Part shown: positions 1 through 7,602 of the stretch, piece after piece
Layout of the letters: each line of letters starts with the position of its first letter
Position numbering within the stretch: the first letter of the stretch is position 1
DNA from: Caproiciproducens galactitolivorans
Lineage (GTDB): Bacteria; Bacillota; Clostridia; Oscillospirales; Acutalibacteraceae
DNA: 64,000 nt
Direction of reading: 5' to 3'
Assembly: GCF_026672255.1 (NCBI RefSeq)
Contig: NZ_JAPOHA010000006.1
Location: 124,001 to 188,000, forward strand
Position numbers and translations under genes: made by a program
The notes under the pieces: generated by a model
Told to the model about the DNA's origin: nothing
What the model saw: only the letters and a program-made list of their open reading frames with translations
Database searches by the model: none

Positions 1-74
1 TCAACCAGAGTGGTTTTACCGTGGTCGACGTGCGCAATGATTGCAACATTCCGGATGTCATTTCTTGAGTCCAT
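1..74 (-). CDS. typA: TypA/BipA translational GTPase, 5' end only
   Basis: Only the first 24 codons lie in the window and the gene continues off the left edge. They read [20 protein letters not shown] followed by TTLV, a P-loop (G1) preceded by [11 protein letters not shown]. That wording is typical of TypA/BipA, the ribosome-associated stress GTPase; EF-Tu normally reads [12 protein letters not shown] and LepA reads SIIAHIDHGKST. The start is the ATG at 72-74, with an AAAGAGG ribosome binding site about 9-10 bases upstream and a good promoter at 131-159. The assignment rests on the N-terminus alone, so another translational GTPase of the family cannot be fully excluded. Confidence 0.8.
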   Translation of the reverse strand, partial: MDSRNDIRNVAIIAHVDHGKTTLV

Positions 75-130
75 AATCGATAATACCTCTTTAAACATTA
101 AATTCACAAATAATTTCACAAAACTTTTTT

Positions 131-159
131 ATTATACCACACATCACCCCGTTTGTGAA
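131..159 (-). promoter_or_regulatory. sigma-A promoter of typA
   Basis: On the minus strand: -35 TTCACA (154-159), 17-base spacer, -10 TATAAT (131-136). Transcription would start near 124 and give a leader of about 50 bases before the typA ATG. The leader carries two copies of TTTGTGAA of unknown meaning. Confidence 0.7.
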
Positions 160-193
160 TAAGTCAGGTTAAATAAAAGATGTTCTGTTCGAC

Positions 194-224
194 AAAAAAG
201 CGCCGGTATTCTACCGGCGCTTTT
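194..224 (-). terminator. rho-independent terminator of tRNA-Gly
   Basis: A perfect 9-bp stem (GCGCCGGTA / TACCGGCGC, 200-208 with 212-220) with a 3-base loop is flanked by AAAAAA on the left and TTTT on the right. Read leftwards it ends in a T-run and sits 10 bases past the tRNA CCA end, so it serves the tRNA. It could also act in the other direction. Confidence 0.85.
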
Positions 225-230
225 CGGATT

Positions 231-306
231 TGGAGCGAACGACGAGGCTCGAACTCGCTACCTCCACCTTGGCAAGGTGGCGCTCTACCAGATGAGCTAC
301 ATTCGC
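231..306 (-). tRNA. tRNA-Gly (anticodon GCC)
   Basis: The minus strand folds as a full cloverleaf. The acceptor stem is GCGAATG paired with CGTTCGC. The D arm contains AGCTC..GAGC. The anticodon arm is CCACCTTGCCAAGGTGG with GCC in the loop. The T arm is CGAG-TTCGAGC-CTCG. The discriminator T is followed by an encoded CCA at 231-233. Length is 76 nt. It has its own promoter (327-356) and terminator (194-224), so it is a single-gene unit. Confidence 0.97.
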
Positions 307-326
307 ACTGCATTGGTGCAAGTGAT

Positions 327-356
327 ATTATACGACATAACCCGCTCTTTTGTCAA
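327..356 (-). promoter_or_regulatory. promoter of tRNA-Gly
   Basis: Consensus boxes on the minus strand: -35 TTGACA (351-356), 18-base spacer, -10 TATAAT (327-332). The predicted start lies about 14 bases before the mature tRNA 5' end, as expected for a stable RNA promoter. Confidence 0.85.
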
Positions 357-411
357 GCATGATTTTTTAAAGATTCCAATTCGTTTTGCAATTCCCTATT
401 CGGCGCGCTTA

Positions 412-420
412 TGCTATAAT
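412..420 (+). promoter_or_regulatory. extended -10 promoter of the dnaD-like gene
   Basis: TGC followed by TATAAT (415-420) forms an extended -10 element. The best -35 candidate, TTCCCT at 392-397 (17-base spacing), is weak. The ribosome binding site and ATG follow 50 bases downstream. Confidence 0.55.
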
Positions 421-469
421 AACAGAATGAATTTACTAGTTTTCTACTAGTTTTCGAAAGGTGACCTGT

Positions 470-1486
470 ATGAGCTGTTCTATTAATCTGGGAGAGTGGA
501 ACTCCGTTTTTGCCGTTCCCTGCTCCGTTGTCGATAAACATATTAAATTGGCGGGTTCCGTCCAGCTGAAAGTGCTTTTGTGGGAACTGCGGCACGCGGG
601 AGAAAGCTTTGAAGCCGCCGATATTGCAAAAGCGCTCAGCATTGACCGTGCCGACGTAAGCGACGCGATGCTTTACTGGCAGCAGACCGGGCTGTTTGCT
701 GAAAAAGACGGCGAATTCGTCCCCGCCGGGGAAGCCGGTTTTAAGGACGAAACCGAAAAAACGGCGGAGGAGCCCTCGCCTGCGATTCCTGCGGAAATCC
801 CGCCGGAAAAACCGAAAAAGATTCTTTCGCGTCCGCAGAAACCGGACAATGCGTTTGTGGCAAAACGAATCGGGGAATCGAACGAGATTGCCTGCCTGAT
901 GCAGGAAGCGGAGCAGATTCTCGGCCGGCTGATTTCCAACGGCGATTCCGCCATGCTGCTAATGCTGCACGACCATTACGGCCTGCCCTGCGACGTGATC
1001 ATTATGCTGCTGCAATATGTTGTCAGCATCGGCAAGGCAAATTCCCGTTACATAGAAAAAGTGGCCATGAGCTGGGCCGATGAAGAAATCTTTACCCACG
1101 AAAAAGCGGAGGAAAAGCTGCGCCGTCTGGATGAAAACAAAAAGGCCTGGCATGCGGTGGAACAGGCGATCGGCATTATGCACCGCGCGCCTTCTTCGAA
1201 GGAGCAGTCTTTTGCCTCTGTCTGGATTAACGAATGGAATTTCAACACCGCACTGATTCACGAAGCGTATGAACGCAGTGTGGACAACACCGGCAAATTC
1301 AGCCCCAGCTATATGAATAAGATTCTGGAACGCTGGCACAAGGAAGGGATTTCTACCCTTGAACAGGCGCAGAAGGATAAAGAAGAGCGGGCGGCGGCCC
1401 GCAAAGGCGGCAGACAGCCGAAAACGACTTATGATATTGAGGAGTACGAGCGCTCCGGCGTTTTTGATAACTTTGACAGGAAGTGA
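470..1486 (+). CDS. DnaD-like replication initiation/helicase loading protein
   Basis: A 338-residue DnaD/DnaB-family protein, which in Firmicutes remodels DNA and helps recruit the helicase loader at the origin or at restart sites. The N-terminal part (about 1-90) is a winged-helix-like region. A Pro/Glu-rich linker follows, then two DnaB_2-type helical repeats: one around LISNGDSAMLLMLHDHYG, and a second ending in the family signature SYMNKILERWHKEGI near residue 300. The ATG at 470 was chosen over the GTG at 461 because GAAAGG (456-461) sits at proper distance only from 470. It overlaps or abuts the DnaI-like gene, and the pairing supports a shared replication role. Confidence 0.85.
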   Translation: MSCSINLGEWNSVFAVPCSVVDKHIKLAGSVQLKVLLWELRHAGESFEAADIAKALSIDRADVSDAMLYWQQTGLFAEKDGEFVPAGEAGFKDETEKTAEEPSPAIPAEIPPEKPKKILSRPQKPDNAFVAKRIGESNEIACLMQEAEQILGRLISNGDSAMLLMLHDHYGLPCDVIIMLLQYVVSIGKANSRYIEKVAMSWADEEIFTHEKAEEKLRRLDENKKAWHAVEQAIGIMHRAPSSKEQSFASVWINEWNFNTALIHEAYERSVDNTGKFSPSYMNKILERWHKEGISTLEQAQKDKEERAAARKGGRQPKTTYDIEEYERSGVFDNFDRK

Positions 1487-1491
1487 TTGCA

Positions 1492-2478
1492 TTGGGTTAC
1501 AGCAGGGAAATTTATGAAAGTGCGGAACGGATTCTGCTGGAACGCCGTAAATCTGCCGAAAACACGGCGGCCGAACGCAAGTCTGTATTTTACGGTTGTT
1601 ACCCGGAAGCAAAAAGGATTGAATCCGCGCTGTCCAAAACCGCAATCGCCGCGGCTCGCGCGATTTTCGGCGGCAGCAGCGCAAAAGAGCAGCTTGTAAA
1701 GCTGAAAGAGGAAAATCAGTCGTTACAAAACCGGATGAATGAACTGCTCGCATCCGCAGGCCGCGGCGCAGATTATCTGGAACCGCCTTATTCCTGTAAG
1801 AAATGCGGCGACACCGGCTATATCGACGGCAGAATGTGTTCCTGTATGAAAAAGCTGCTGCAGGCGCAGGCCTACGAGAATTTAAATAAGCTGACGCCGC
1901 TTTCCCTTTCCACCTTCGAGAGCTTTTCGCTCGATTATTACGCGGACAGCGCCGAAAGCGGCCAAAAGTCCCCGCGAAGCATGATGGAGAAGGTATTCCG
2001 CAACTGCCAAAATTACGCGCGCGGCTTTTCGCTTTCCTCCCCCAGCCTGATAATGCAGGGCGGCACGGGGCTGGGCAAAACCCATATGTCGCTCGCAATC
2101 GCCAATACGGCGATTCAAAAAGGTTTCGGCGTTGTATACTGTTCCGTCAACAATATTATCACCAAACTGGAACACGAGCATTTCGGCCGCGATACACAGG
2201 GCGACACCGACCGGCTTCTTCTGGATTGCGACCTGCTGATTCTGGACGATCTGGGGACGGAATTCCGCAGTGCGTTTTCCTGCGCGGAGATTTATAATAT
2301 TGTAAACACGAGACTGATGACGCAGAAGCCCACCATTATCAGCACCAATCTTTCCATTCAGGAGCTTCAGGAGCGTTACACCGAGCGTTTCGCTTCAAGA
2401 ATTATGGGCGACTACGTCCGCGTGCTGTTCTGCGGCAGGGACAACCGGCTGCAAAAACGGCTGCGGAATCTTACATAA
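1492..2478 (+). CDS. DnaC/DnaI-like helicase loader ATPase
   Basis: An AAA+ ATPase that would load the replicative helicase. Visible parts: an N-terminal helical region; a zinc-finger-like cysteine cluster CKKCGDTGYIDGRMCSC; Walker A GGTGLGKTHMS; Walker B LLILDDLG; and sensor/arginine-finger residues near the C-terminus (STNLS, RFASRIMG). Two starts are possible: a GTG at 1483 overlapping the upstream stop, and a TTG at 1492. I prefer TTG 1492 because AGGAAG (1478-1483) is then 8 bases upstream and the product begins GYSREIYESA, as related proteins do. It is co-transcribed with the DnaD-like gene and followed by a hairpin at 2494. Confidence 0.88.
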   Translation: MGYSREIYESAERILLERRKSAENTAAERKSVFYGCYPEAKRIESALSKTAIAAARAIFGGSSAKEQLVKLKEENQSLQNRMNELLASAGRGADYLEPPYSCKKCGDTGYIDGRMCSCMKKLLQAQAYENLNKLTPLSLSTFESFSLDYYADSAESGQKSPRSMMEKVFRNCQNYARGFSLSSPSLIMQGGTGLGKTHMSLAIANTAIQKGFGVVYCSVNNIITKLEHEHFGRDTQGDTDRLLLDCDLLILDDLGTEFRSAFSCAEIYNIVNTRLMTQKPTIISTNLSIQELQERYTERFASRIMGDYVRVLFCGRDNRLQKRLRNLT

Positions 2479-2493
2479 GTATGTATTTGGTGA

Positions 2494-2532
2494 AAGCCGC
2501 GTGAACACTGTGTTCATGCGGCTTCTTCTTTT
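2494..2532 (+). terminator. terminator after the helicase-loader operon
   Basis: A long hairpin AAGCCGC-GTGAACA paired with TGTTCAT-GCGGCTT, one G-T wobble, tight loop, followed by CTTCTTTT. It lies 15 bases past the stop codon. Confidence 0.75.
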
Positions 2533-2591
2533 ATCGCGCACGGTTATTTTCCTTTGTAAAATATTTCCTGTTAGTATACGGAAAAGAATAA

Positions 2592-2620
2592 TTGATAAAA
2601 TAAATAGGATATGCTATACT
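2592..2620 (+). promoter_or_regulatory. promoter of the polyamine operon
   Basis: -35 TTGATA (2592-2597), 17-base spacer, -10 TATACT (2615-2620) with an upstream TGC, i.e. also an extended -10. The leader to speD would be about 95 bases; I see no clear riboswitch in it. Confidence 0.75.
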
Positions 2621-2720
2621 GTGTAAAATTCCGTTTCAGCCGAACGGTTTTCCGCTGTTTTATACCGGGTGGAAGATCGTTTGGTTTTTACTGCGGAAGA
2701 ATTTTAAAGCAGGAAAGGTT

Positions 2721-3539
2721 GTGGTGTTAGGGTTGGAAAAAAAGCTGACTTTATACGGCTTTAACAACCTCACAAAAACACTTAGCTTCAACATCTATGA
2801 TGTGTGCTATGCAAAAAGTGAGAGAGAGCAAAAGGACTATATTGCTTATATCGATGAGCAGTACAATTCGGAAAGATTGACAAAAATCTTATGCGATGTA
2901 ACCGAAATGATAGGCGCGCACGTCCTGAACATTTCCAAGCAGGATTACGACCCCCAGGGCGCTTCCGTTACGCTTCTGATCTCGGAAGAAGCCATCCCAA
3001 GGCATATGATTGACAAATCCTGCAACCATGGTATCGGTGATCTGCAGGACAGCCGCGAAACGGTGGTCGCTCATTTGGACAAGAGCCATGTTACCGTGCA
3101 TACCTATCCGGAATATCATCCAGACAACTCGATTGCAACTTTTCGCGTGGATATCGACGTATCGACCTGTGGAAAAATATCGCCTTTGAACGCGCTCGAT
3201 TATTTAATCGGCAGCTTCGATTCCGATATCATTACCATTGATTATCGTGTACGCGGTTTTACACGGGATGTGAACGGCAAAAAATTATTTATTGACCACG
3301 ACATAACCTCGATTCAGGATTATATAGATAAAGAAACTTTAAAAAGATACGACGCGATCGACATTAACGTCTATCAGTCGAATATTTTCCATACAAAAAT
3401 GCTGATTAAGGAAATCGTTTTGCAGAATTACTTATTCAATACGGATTCCTACGAATTGCCGCCCATGCAGCGGTTAACCATAACCGACAATCTGCGGCGC
3501 GAAATGATTGAAATTTTCAGCGGCGCAAATGTGTACTGA
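2721..3539 (+). CDS. speD: S-adenosylmethionine decarboxylase proenzyme, E. coli type
   Basis: Makes decarboxylated SAM, the aminopropyl donor for spermidine. The protein is the long (272-residue) class 1A form seen in E. coli, not the short Bacillus form. It carries [20 protein letters not shown] at the N-terminus and the self-cleavage site LDKSH near residue 121, where cutting between Lys121 and Ser122 creates the pyruvoyl cofactor. Other family blocks are [22 protein letters not shown] and [13 protein letters not shown]. The start is one of two adjacent GTG codons (2721 or 2724) behind AGGAAAGG. It is the first gene of an operon with a PLP decarboxylase and spermidine synthase. Confidence 0.95.
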   Translation: MVLGLEKKLTLYGFNNLTKTLSFNIYDVCYAKSEREQKDYIAYIDEQYNSERLTKILCDVTEMIGAHVLNISKQDYDPQGASVTLLISEEAIPRHMIDKSCNHGIGDLQDSRETVVAHLDKSHVTVHTYPEYHPDNSIATFRVDIDVSTCGKISPLNALDYLIGSFDSDIITIDYRVRGFTRDVNGKKLFIDHDITSIQDYIDKETLKRYDAIDINVYQSNIFHTKMLIKEIVLQNYLFNTDSYELPPMQRLTITDNLRREMIEIFSGANVY

Positions 3540-3554
3540 GAAGGTGAGGAAGCG

Positions 3555-5006
3555 ATGAGCCATCTGTCTCAGGAAAAAACGCCGATTCTGACGGCGCTCA
3601 ACAAATACCGTATGGACCGTATCGTCCCGTTCGACGTGCCGGGCCATAAGCAGGGGCGCGGCAATCCCCGGCTTACTGCGTTTTTGGGAAAGCAATGCCT
3701 TTCGGTGGACGTAAATTCCATGAAGCCGCTGGACAATCTCTGCCATCCGGTTTCCGTTATTAAGGAAGCGGAGGAACTGGCGGCGGACGCGTTCGGCGCC
3801 GCAAACGCATTTTTTATCGTAAACGGAACAACCGCGGCTGTGCAGTCCATGATTCTGGCGACCTGCAAACGGGGCGACAAGATTATCCTTCCCCGCAACG
3901 TGCATATCAGTGCGATCCACGCGCTGATTTTAAGCGGCGCACAGCCCGTCTATGTGAACCCGGGCGTAAATACCCGGCTCGGCATCCCGCTTGGGATGAC
4001 CCCCGAGGATTTAAAAGCGGCAATCGCACAGAATCCCGACGCAAAGGCGGTTTTGGTAAACAATCCGACCTATTACGGAATCTGTTCGAATTTAAAAGAA
4101 ATTACGGAGCTCGCGCATGCGCATAATATGCTCGTGCTTGTGGATGAAGCGCACGGCACCCATTTCTATTTCGGCGAAGGTCTTCCGGCTTCCGCCATGT
4201 CCTGCGGCGCGGACATGGCGGCCGTCAGCATGCACAAAACCGGCGGTTCCCTTACACAGAGCTCCCTTCTGTTAACCGGGAAAAGGCTGAACCCCGGCTG
4301 TGTCCGCCAGATCATCAACCTTACCCAGACAACGAGCGGCTCCTATCTTCTGCTGACCTCACTGGATATTTCACGGAGCAGTCTTGCTTTGGACGGAAAA
4401 GCCATGTTCCGCAAAGTTGTTTCTCTTGCGCAGTACGCGCGGGACGAAATCAACAAAATCGGGGGCTATTATGCTTTTTCCAAAGAACTGTGCGACGGCG
4501 GCGCGGTCTATGATTTCGATACCACGAAGCTTTCCGTTTTTACAAGGGATATCGGTCTTGCCGGCATCGAAGTCTACGATATTCTCCGCGACGAATACGG
4601 CATTCAGATTGAGTTCGGCGATATCGGCAATATCCTTGCGATTATTTCCGCCGGTGACAGCGAATTTACAATTGAACGGCTGGTCGCCGCGCTGTATGAA
4701 GTCAAGCGCCGGTATGCAAAGGACCCGACCGGGATGTTCGATCACGAGTATATTGCCCCGCAGGTGGAAATGACCCCGCAGAACGCGTTCTACGCAAACA
4801 AAAAAATGGTTCCCATCGGAGCGAGCGCCGGCTGTCTCTGCGGCGAATTCGTGATGTGTTATCCTCCGGGAATCCCGATTCTGGCGCCGGGCGAACGGAT
4901 TACGGAAGAAATCATCGATTATATTCTCTATGCAAAAGCGAAAGGATGCTTCCTGTCCGGAACGGAAGACATCACGATTGAAAATTTAAAAGTAGTGGAT
5001 GTGTAA
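3555..5006 (+). CDS. speA: Orn/Lys/Arg decarboxylase, probable biosynthetic arginine decarboxylase
   Basis: A PLP-dependent fold-type I decarboxylase of 483 residues, the length of Bacillus SpeA-like enzymes. Motifs in order: PFDVPGHKQGRGNP near the N-terminus; a cofactor-binding region VNGTTAAVQSM; DEAHGTH; and the PLP-lysine motif SMHKTGGSLTQS with Lys228. The C-terminal small domain contains the family patch GCLCGEFVMCYPPGIP. Context (speD before, speE after) points to polyamine synthesis, so arginine to agmatine is the best guess. Ornithine or lysine cannot be ruled out by sequence, and no agmatinase gene follows. RBS AAGGTGAGG precedes the ATG. Confidence 0.85.
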   Translation: MSHLSQEKTPILTALNKYRMDRIVPFDVPGHKQGRGNPRLTAFLGKQCLSVDVNSMKPLDNLCHPVSVIKEAEELAADAFGAANAFFIVNGTTAAVQSMILATCKRGDKIILPRNVHISAIHALILSGAQPVYVNPGVNTRLGIPLGMTPEDLKAAIAQNPDAKAVLVNNPTYYGICSNLKEITELAHAHNMLVLVDEAHGTHFYFGEGLPASAMSCGADMAAVSMHKTGGSLTQSSLLLTGKRLNPGCVRQIINLTQTTSGSYLLLTSLDISRSSLALDGKAMFRKVVSLAQYARDEINKIGGYYAFSKELCDGGAVYDFDTTKLSVFTRDIGLAGIEVYDILRDEYGIQIEFGDIGNILAIISAGDSEFTIERLVAALYEVKRRYAKDPTGMFDHEYIAPQVEMTPQNAFYANKKMVPIGASAGCLCGEFVMCYPPGIPILAPGERITEEIIDYILYAKAKGCFLSGTEDITIENLKVVDV

Positions 5007-5010
5007 AGAA

Positions 5011-5877
5011 ATGGACTTATGGTTTACGGAACAGCATACAAAGGATGTCTGTTTTTCCATCCGGGTGGAAAAACAGATTCATTCGGAGCAAAGCAAATAT
5101 CAGCGCATCGACGTATTTGAGTCGAAGGAATTCGGGCGTTTTCTTACGATTGACGGCAAAATGATGCTGACGGAAAAAGACGAATTTATTTATCATGAAA
5201 TGATCGTCCATGTGCCGATGGCGGTAAATCCCGGCGTAAAAAACGTACTGGTGATCGGCGGCGGCGACGGCGGCACGATCAGGGAACTTACCCGGTACGG
5301 AACCATTGAAAAGATCGATTTGGTGGAAGTGGACAAACGCGTTCTGGAAGTGAGCCGCGCGTATTTTCCGGAGGTTTCCGAAAAACTTTCCGACAAACGG
5401 ATTTCCTTTTATTTTGAAGATGGGCTAAGATTTATCCGTGAAAAGGAAAACGAATACGACTTGATTATTGTCGATTCCACCGACCCGTTCGGCCCGGGCG
5501 AGGGGCTGTTTACCAAGGAATTTTACGGAAGCTGCTGCAACGCGCTGAAAGAAAACGGCATTCTGGTAAACCAGCAGGAATGCCCGTATTACGCGGATTA
5601 TTCAAAATTCATGAAGCGGGCACATCAGTGCATGCAGGAATTTTTTCCGGTCTGCCGGATTTATCAGGCGCAGATTCCGTCCTACCCTTCCGGGAACTGG
5701 GTATTCGGTTTTGCTTCAAAGGGACTGAACCCGGTTTCCGATTTGCGGGATTCAGAATGGAACAAACTGGGATTAAAGACCCGGTACTACAACACGGATG
5801 TGCATGTCGGCAGCTTCGCGATTCCGAATTATATCCGGGATATTTTAGCCGATACAACGGAACAGCAAGAATTTTAA
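5011..5877 (+). CDS. speE: spermidine synthase (polyamine aminopropyltransferase)
   Basis: Transfers the aminopropyl group of decarboxylated SAM to putrescine. A 288-residue Rossmann-fold methyltransferase-like enzyme. An N-terminal beta domain (FGRFLTIDGKMMLTEKDEFI, YHEMIVHVPM) is followed by the cofactor loop VLVIGGGDGGTIRELTRY and the catalytic-loop motif VDSTDPFGPGEGLF. An upstream ATG at 4999 overlaps the decarboxylase stop, but ATG 5011 gives the conserved N-terminus MDLWFTEQHT and is preferred. It is the last gene of the operon, and is followed by an intergenic repeat-like stretch and a terminator. Confidence 0.95.
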   Translation: MDLWFTEQHTKDVCFSIRVEKQIHSEQSKYQRIDVFESKEFGRFLTIDGKMMLTEKDEFIYHEMIVHVPMAVNPGVKNVLVIGGGDGGTIRELTRYGTIEKIDLVEVDKRVLEVSRAYFPEVSEKLSDKRISFYFEDGLRFIREKENEYDLIIVDSTDPFGPGEGLFTKEFYGSCCNALKENGILVNQQECPYYADYSKFMKRAHQCMQEFFPVCRIYQAQIPSYPSGNWVFGFASKGLNPVSDLRDSEWNKLGLKTRYYNTDVHVGSFAIPNYIRDILADTTEQQEF

Positions 5878-5885
5878 AAAAGCAA

Positions 5886-5957
5886 AGGGGACTTAGGGCG
5901 CTGACCCCCCGCAAGCTTTTGAAAAGCTTAATCAAAACTTTCAATTTATGCAGTTTT
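5886..5957 (+). repeat. possible dispersed intergenic repeat
   Basis: Between speE and its terminator lies a C-run followed by a perfect 8-1-8 palindrome AAGCTTTT-G-AAAAGCTT (5913-5929), then AATCAAAACTTTCAA. The layout resembles short intergenic repeats (AAGCTTTTGAAAAGCTT followed by ATCAAAACTTT) that I associate with clostridial genomes. Only one copy is in this window, so the repeat status is inference. Confidence 0.4.
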
Positions 5958-5978
5958 TAAAATGATACTTTTGAGACA

Positions 5979-6014
5979 AAATGGGTGCCCCGCAACGCGG
6001 GACACCCGTTTTTC
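5979..6014. terminator. convergent terminator between speE and the flavoprotein operon
   Basis: Stem GGGTG-C-CCCGC / GCGGG-A-CACCC with an AAC loop (about 5983-6007) is followed by GTTTTT on the plus strand and preceded by ACAAAAT. It sits between two converging genes and can serve both strands. Confidence 0.8.
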
Positions 6015-7593
6015 ACATATCTATAATAATCTGCTCCGCGCATTTGATTCCGTCCACCGCCGCAGAAATAATGCCGCCCGCGTAGCCCGCGCCTTCGCCG
6101 CATGGGAAAAGGCCTTCCGCTAAGGGGGATTGAAAATTCTCTCCGCGCAGAACGCGCACCGGAGAAGAACTTCGGGTTTCCACTGCGGTTAAAAGCGCGT
6201 CCGGAAAGGAAAAGCCCCTCAGCTTTCGGTTCATAAGCTGGATTCCCTGCCGCATGGAATCGGTGATAAAATTGGGCAGGCAATCATCCAGACTGCAAGG
6301 AGTGATGCCGGGAAGATACGTCGGCTTCACATCCCCCAGGGATTTTGTAGGGACTCGCTTTAAAAAATCCTCCACGCGCTGAATGGGGGCATGACAATTT
6401 TCTCCGCCAAGACGAAAGGCTTCCGCTTCCAGCCTGCGCTGGAATTCCATACCGGCAAGCGGGTGCTCATCGCCGAAATCCTGCGGCCCAACGCCGACCA
6501 GCAGCGCCGCGTTCGCGTTTGCCCCGTCCCGGGCAAAATTGCTCATGCCGTTTGTGACAAGGCGTCCCGGCTCGCTTGCCGCGGCGACCACGCTGCCCCC
6601 CGGACACATGCAGAAGGTATACACGCCCCTGCCGTTTTCCAAGTGCACAGCCAGTTTGTAGTCGGCCGCCCCAAGATTCGGGTGACCGGCAAATTTGCCG
6701 TACTGCGCACGGTCAATCAAGCTCTGCGGGTGCTCGATTCGGGCGCCCACGGAAAACGGCTTCTGCTCCATCGGTATGCCGAGGGAATGGAGCATTTCAA
6801 AGGTATCCCGCGCGCTGTGCCCCACAGCAAGGATCAGCCGGTCGGTGTCCACGGTGTAAGTTGAACCGTCCTGCGGCTTTACTTCCGCTCCGGTCACCTT
6901 CCCGTCTTTTATAAGAATCTTTTTCAGAGCGGTTTCAAAATGCACTTCCCCGCCAAGGGAAAGAATCTGCTCGCGGATTGCCTTTACCGCACAAGGCAGA
7001 CGGTCCGTTCCGATATGCGGCTTGGCCAGATACAGGATTTCCGGCGGCGCACCCGCGGCAACAAATTCCTCCAGCACTTTGCGCGAACGGGAATCCTTTG
7101 TGCCGGTGTTCAGTTTGCCGTCTGAAAAGGTACCCGCCCCGCCTTCGCCGAACTGGACGTTGCAGTCGGGGTTCAGTTCCCCCGTTTTCCAAAAATGCTC
7201 CACCTGTTCCTTCCGTTTTTCCACCGCGCTTCCGCGTTCAAAAACAATCGGGCGCTGCCCGGCCTGCGCTAAGATCAGCGCGGCAAAAAGTCCCGCCGGG
7301 CCAAAGCCGACGACCACGGGCCGCAGAGCGCGCGGCTTCCCCGCCGGAAGCGCATAGCGATACGGCTCAGCCTCCGTGATTTTCGAATCCTTCGGCGGGC
7401 GCTTCAGAATGCAGTCGACATCAACCGTACAGATAAAATGGACATCGTCTTTTTTACGTGCGTCGACCGATTTTTTATACAGTTTCAAAGAACGGATTTC
7501 AGCAGGGGCAACCTTTAAACGCGCCGCCGCCTGCTTGATTAAATCCTGTTCGGTGCCGTCTAGTTTCAAATGAATTTCCGATATACGAAACAT
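6013..7593 (-). CDS. FAD-dependent dehydrogenase-like protein (COG2509 type)
   Basis: A 526-residue NAD/FAD-utilising flavoprotein of unknown substrate. After about 90 residues of a distinct N-terminal domain comes a dinucleotide-binding motif VVGFGPAGLFAALILA, then the family block NVQFGEGGAGTFSDGKLNTG and a second FAD motif LILAVGHSARDTFEML. The C-terminal FAD-binding end reads LFPCGEGAGYAGGIISAAVDG. It is the last of three leftward genes, 9 bases after the HI0933-like flavoprotein, so the two flavoproteins are very likely co-expressed. The exact reaction is unknown for this family. Confidence 0.85.
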   Translation of the reverse strand: MFRISEIHLKLDGTEQDLIKQAAARLKVAPAEIRSLKLYKKSVDARKKDDVHFICTVDVDCILKRPPKDSKITEAEPYRYALPAGKPRALRPVVVGFGPAGLFAALILAQAGQRPIVFERGSAVEKRKEQVEHFWKTGELNPDCNVQFGEGGAGTFSDGKLNTGTKDSRSRKVLEEFVAAGAPPEILYLAKPHIGTDRLPCAVKAIREQILSLGGEVHFETALKKILIKDGKVTGAEVKPQDGSTYTVDTDRLILAVGHSARDTFEMLHSLGIPMEQKPFSVGARIEHPQSLIDRAQYGKFAGHPNLGAADYKLAVHLENGRGVYTFCMCPGGSVVAAASEPGRLVTNGMSNFARDGANANAALLVGVGPQDFGDEHPLAGMEFQRRLEAEAFRLGGENCHAPIQRVEDFLKRVPTKSLGDVKPTYLPGITPCSLDDCLPNFITDSMRQGIQLMNRKLRGFSFPDALLTAVETRSSSPVRVLRGENFQSPLAEGLFPCGEGAGYAGGIISAAVDGIKCAEQIIIDM

Positions 7594-7602
7594 ATTTCAC
7601 CC

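Noticed and set aside
1-74. Reading the left-edge GTPase as EF-Tu or LepA
   Set aside because: The residues around the P-loop ([16 protein letters not shown]) fit TypA best; EF-Tu and LepA have different words at these positions.
461-469. GTG at 461 as start of the DnaD-like gene
   Set aside because: The GTG overlaps the ribosome binding site itself, while ATG 470 has normal spacing.
959-2098. A 379-codon open frame on the minus strand opposite the DnaD-like and DnaI-like genes
   Set aside because: It overlaps two well-supported genes, is extremely Arg/Pro/Cys-rich, has no ribosome binding site and matches no family. It is a shadow of GC-biased codons.
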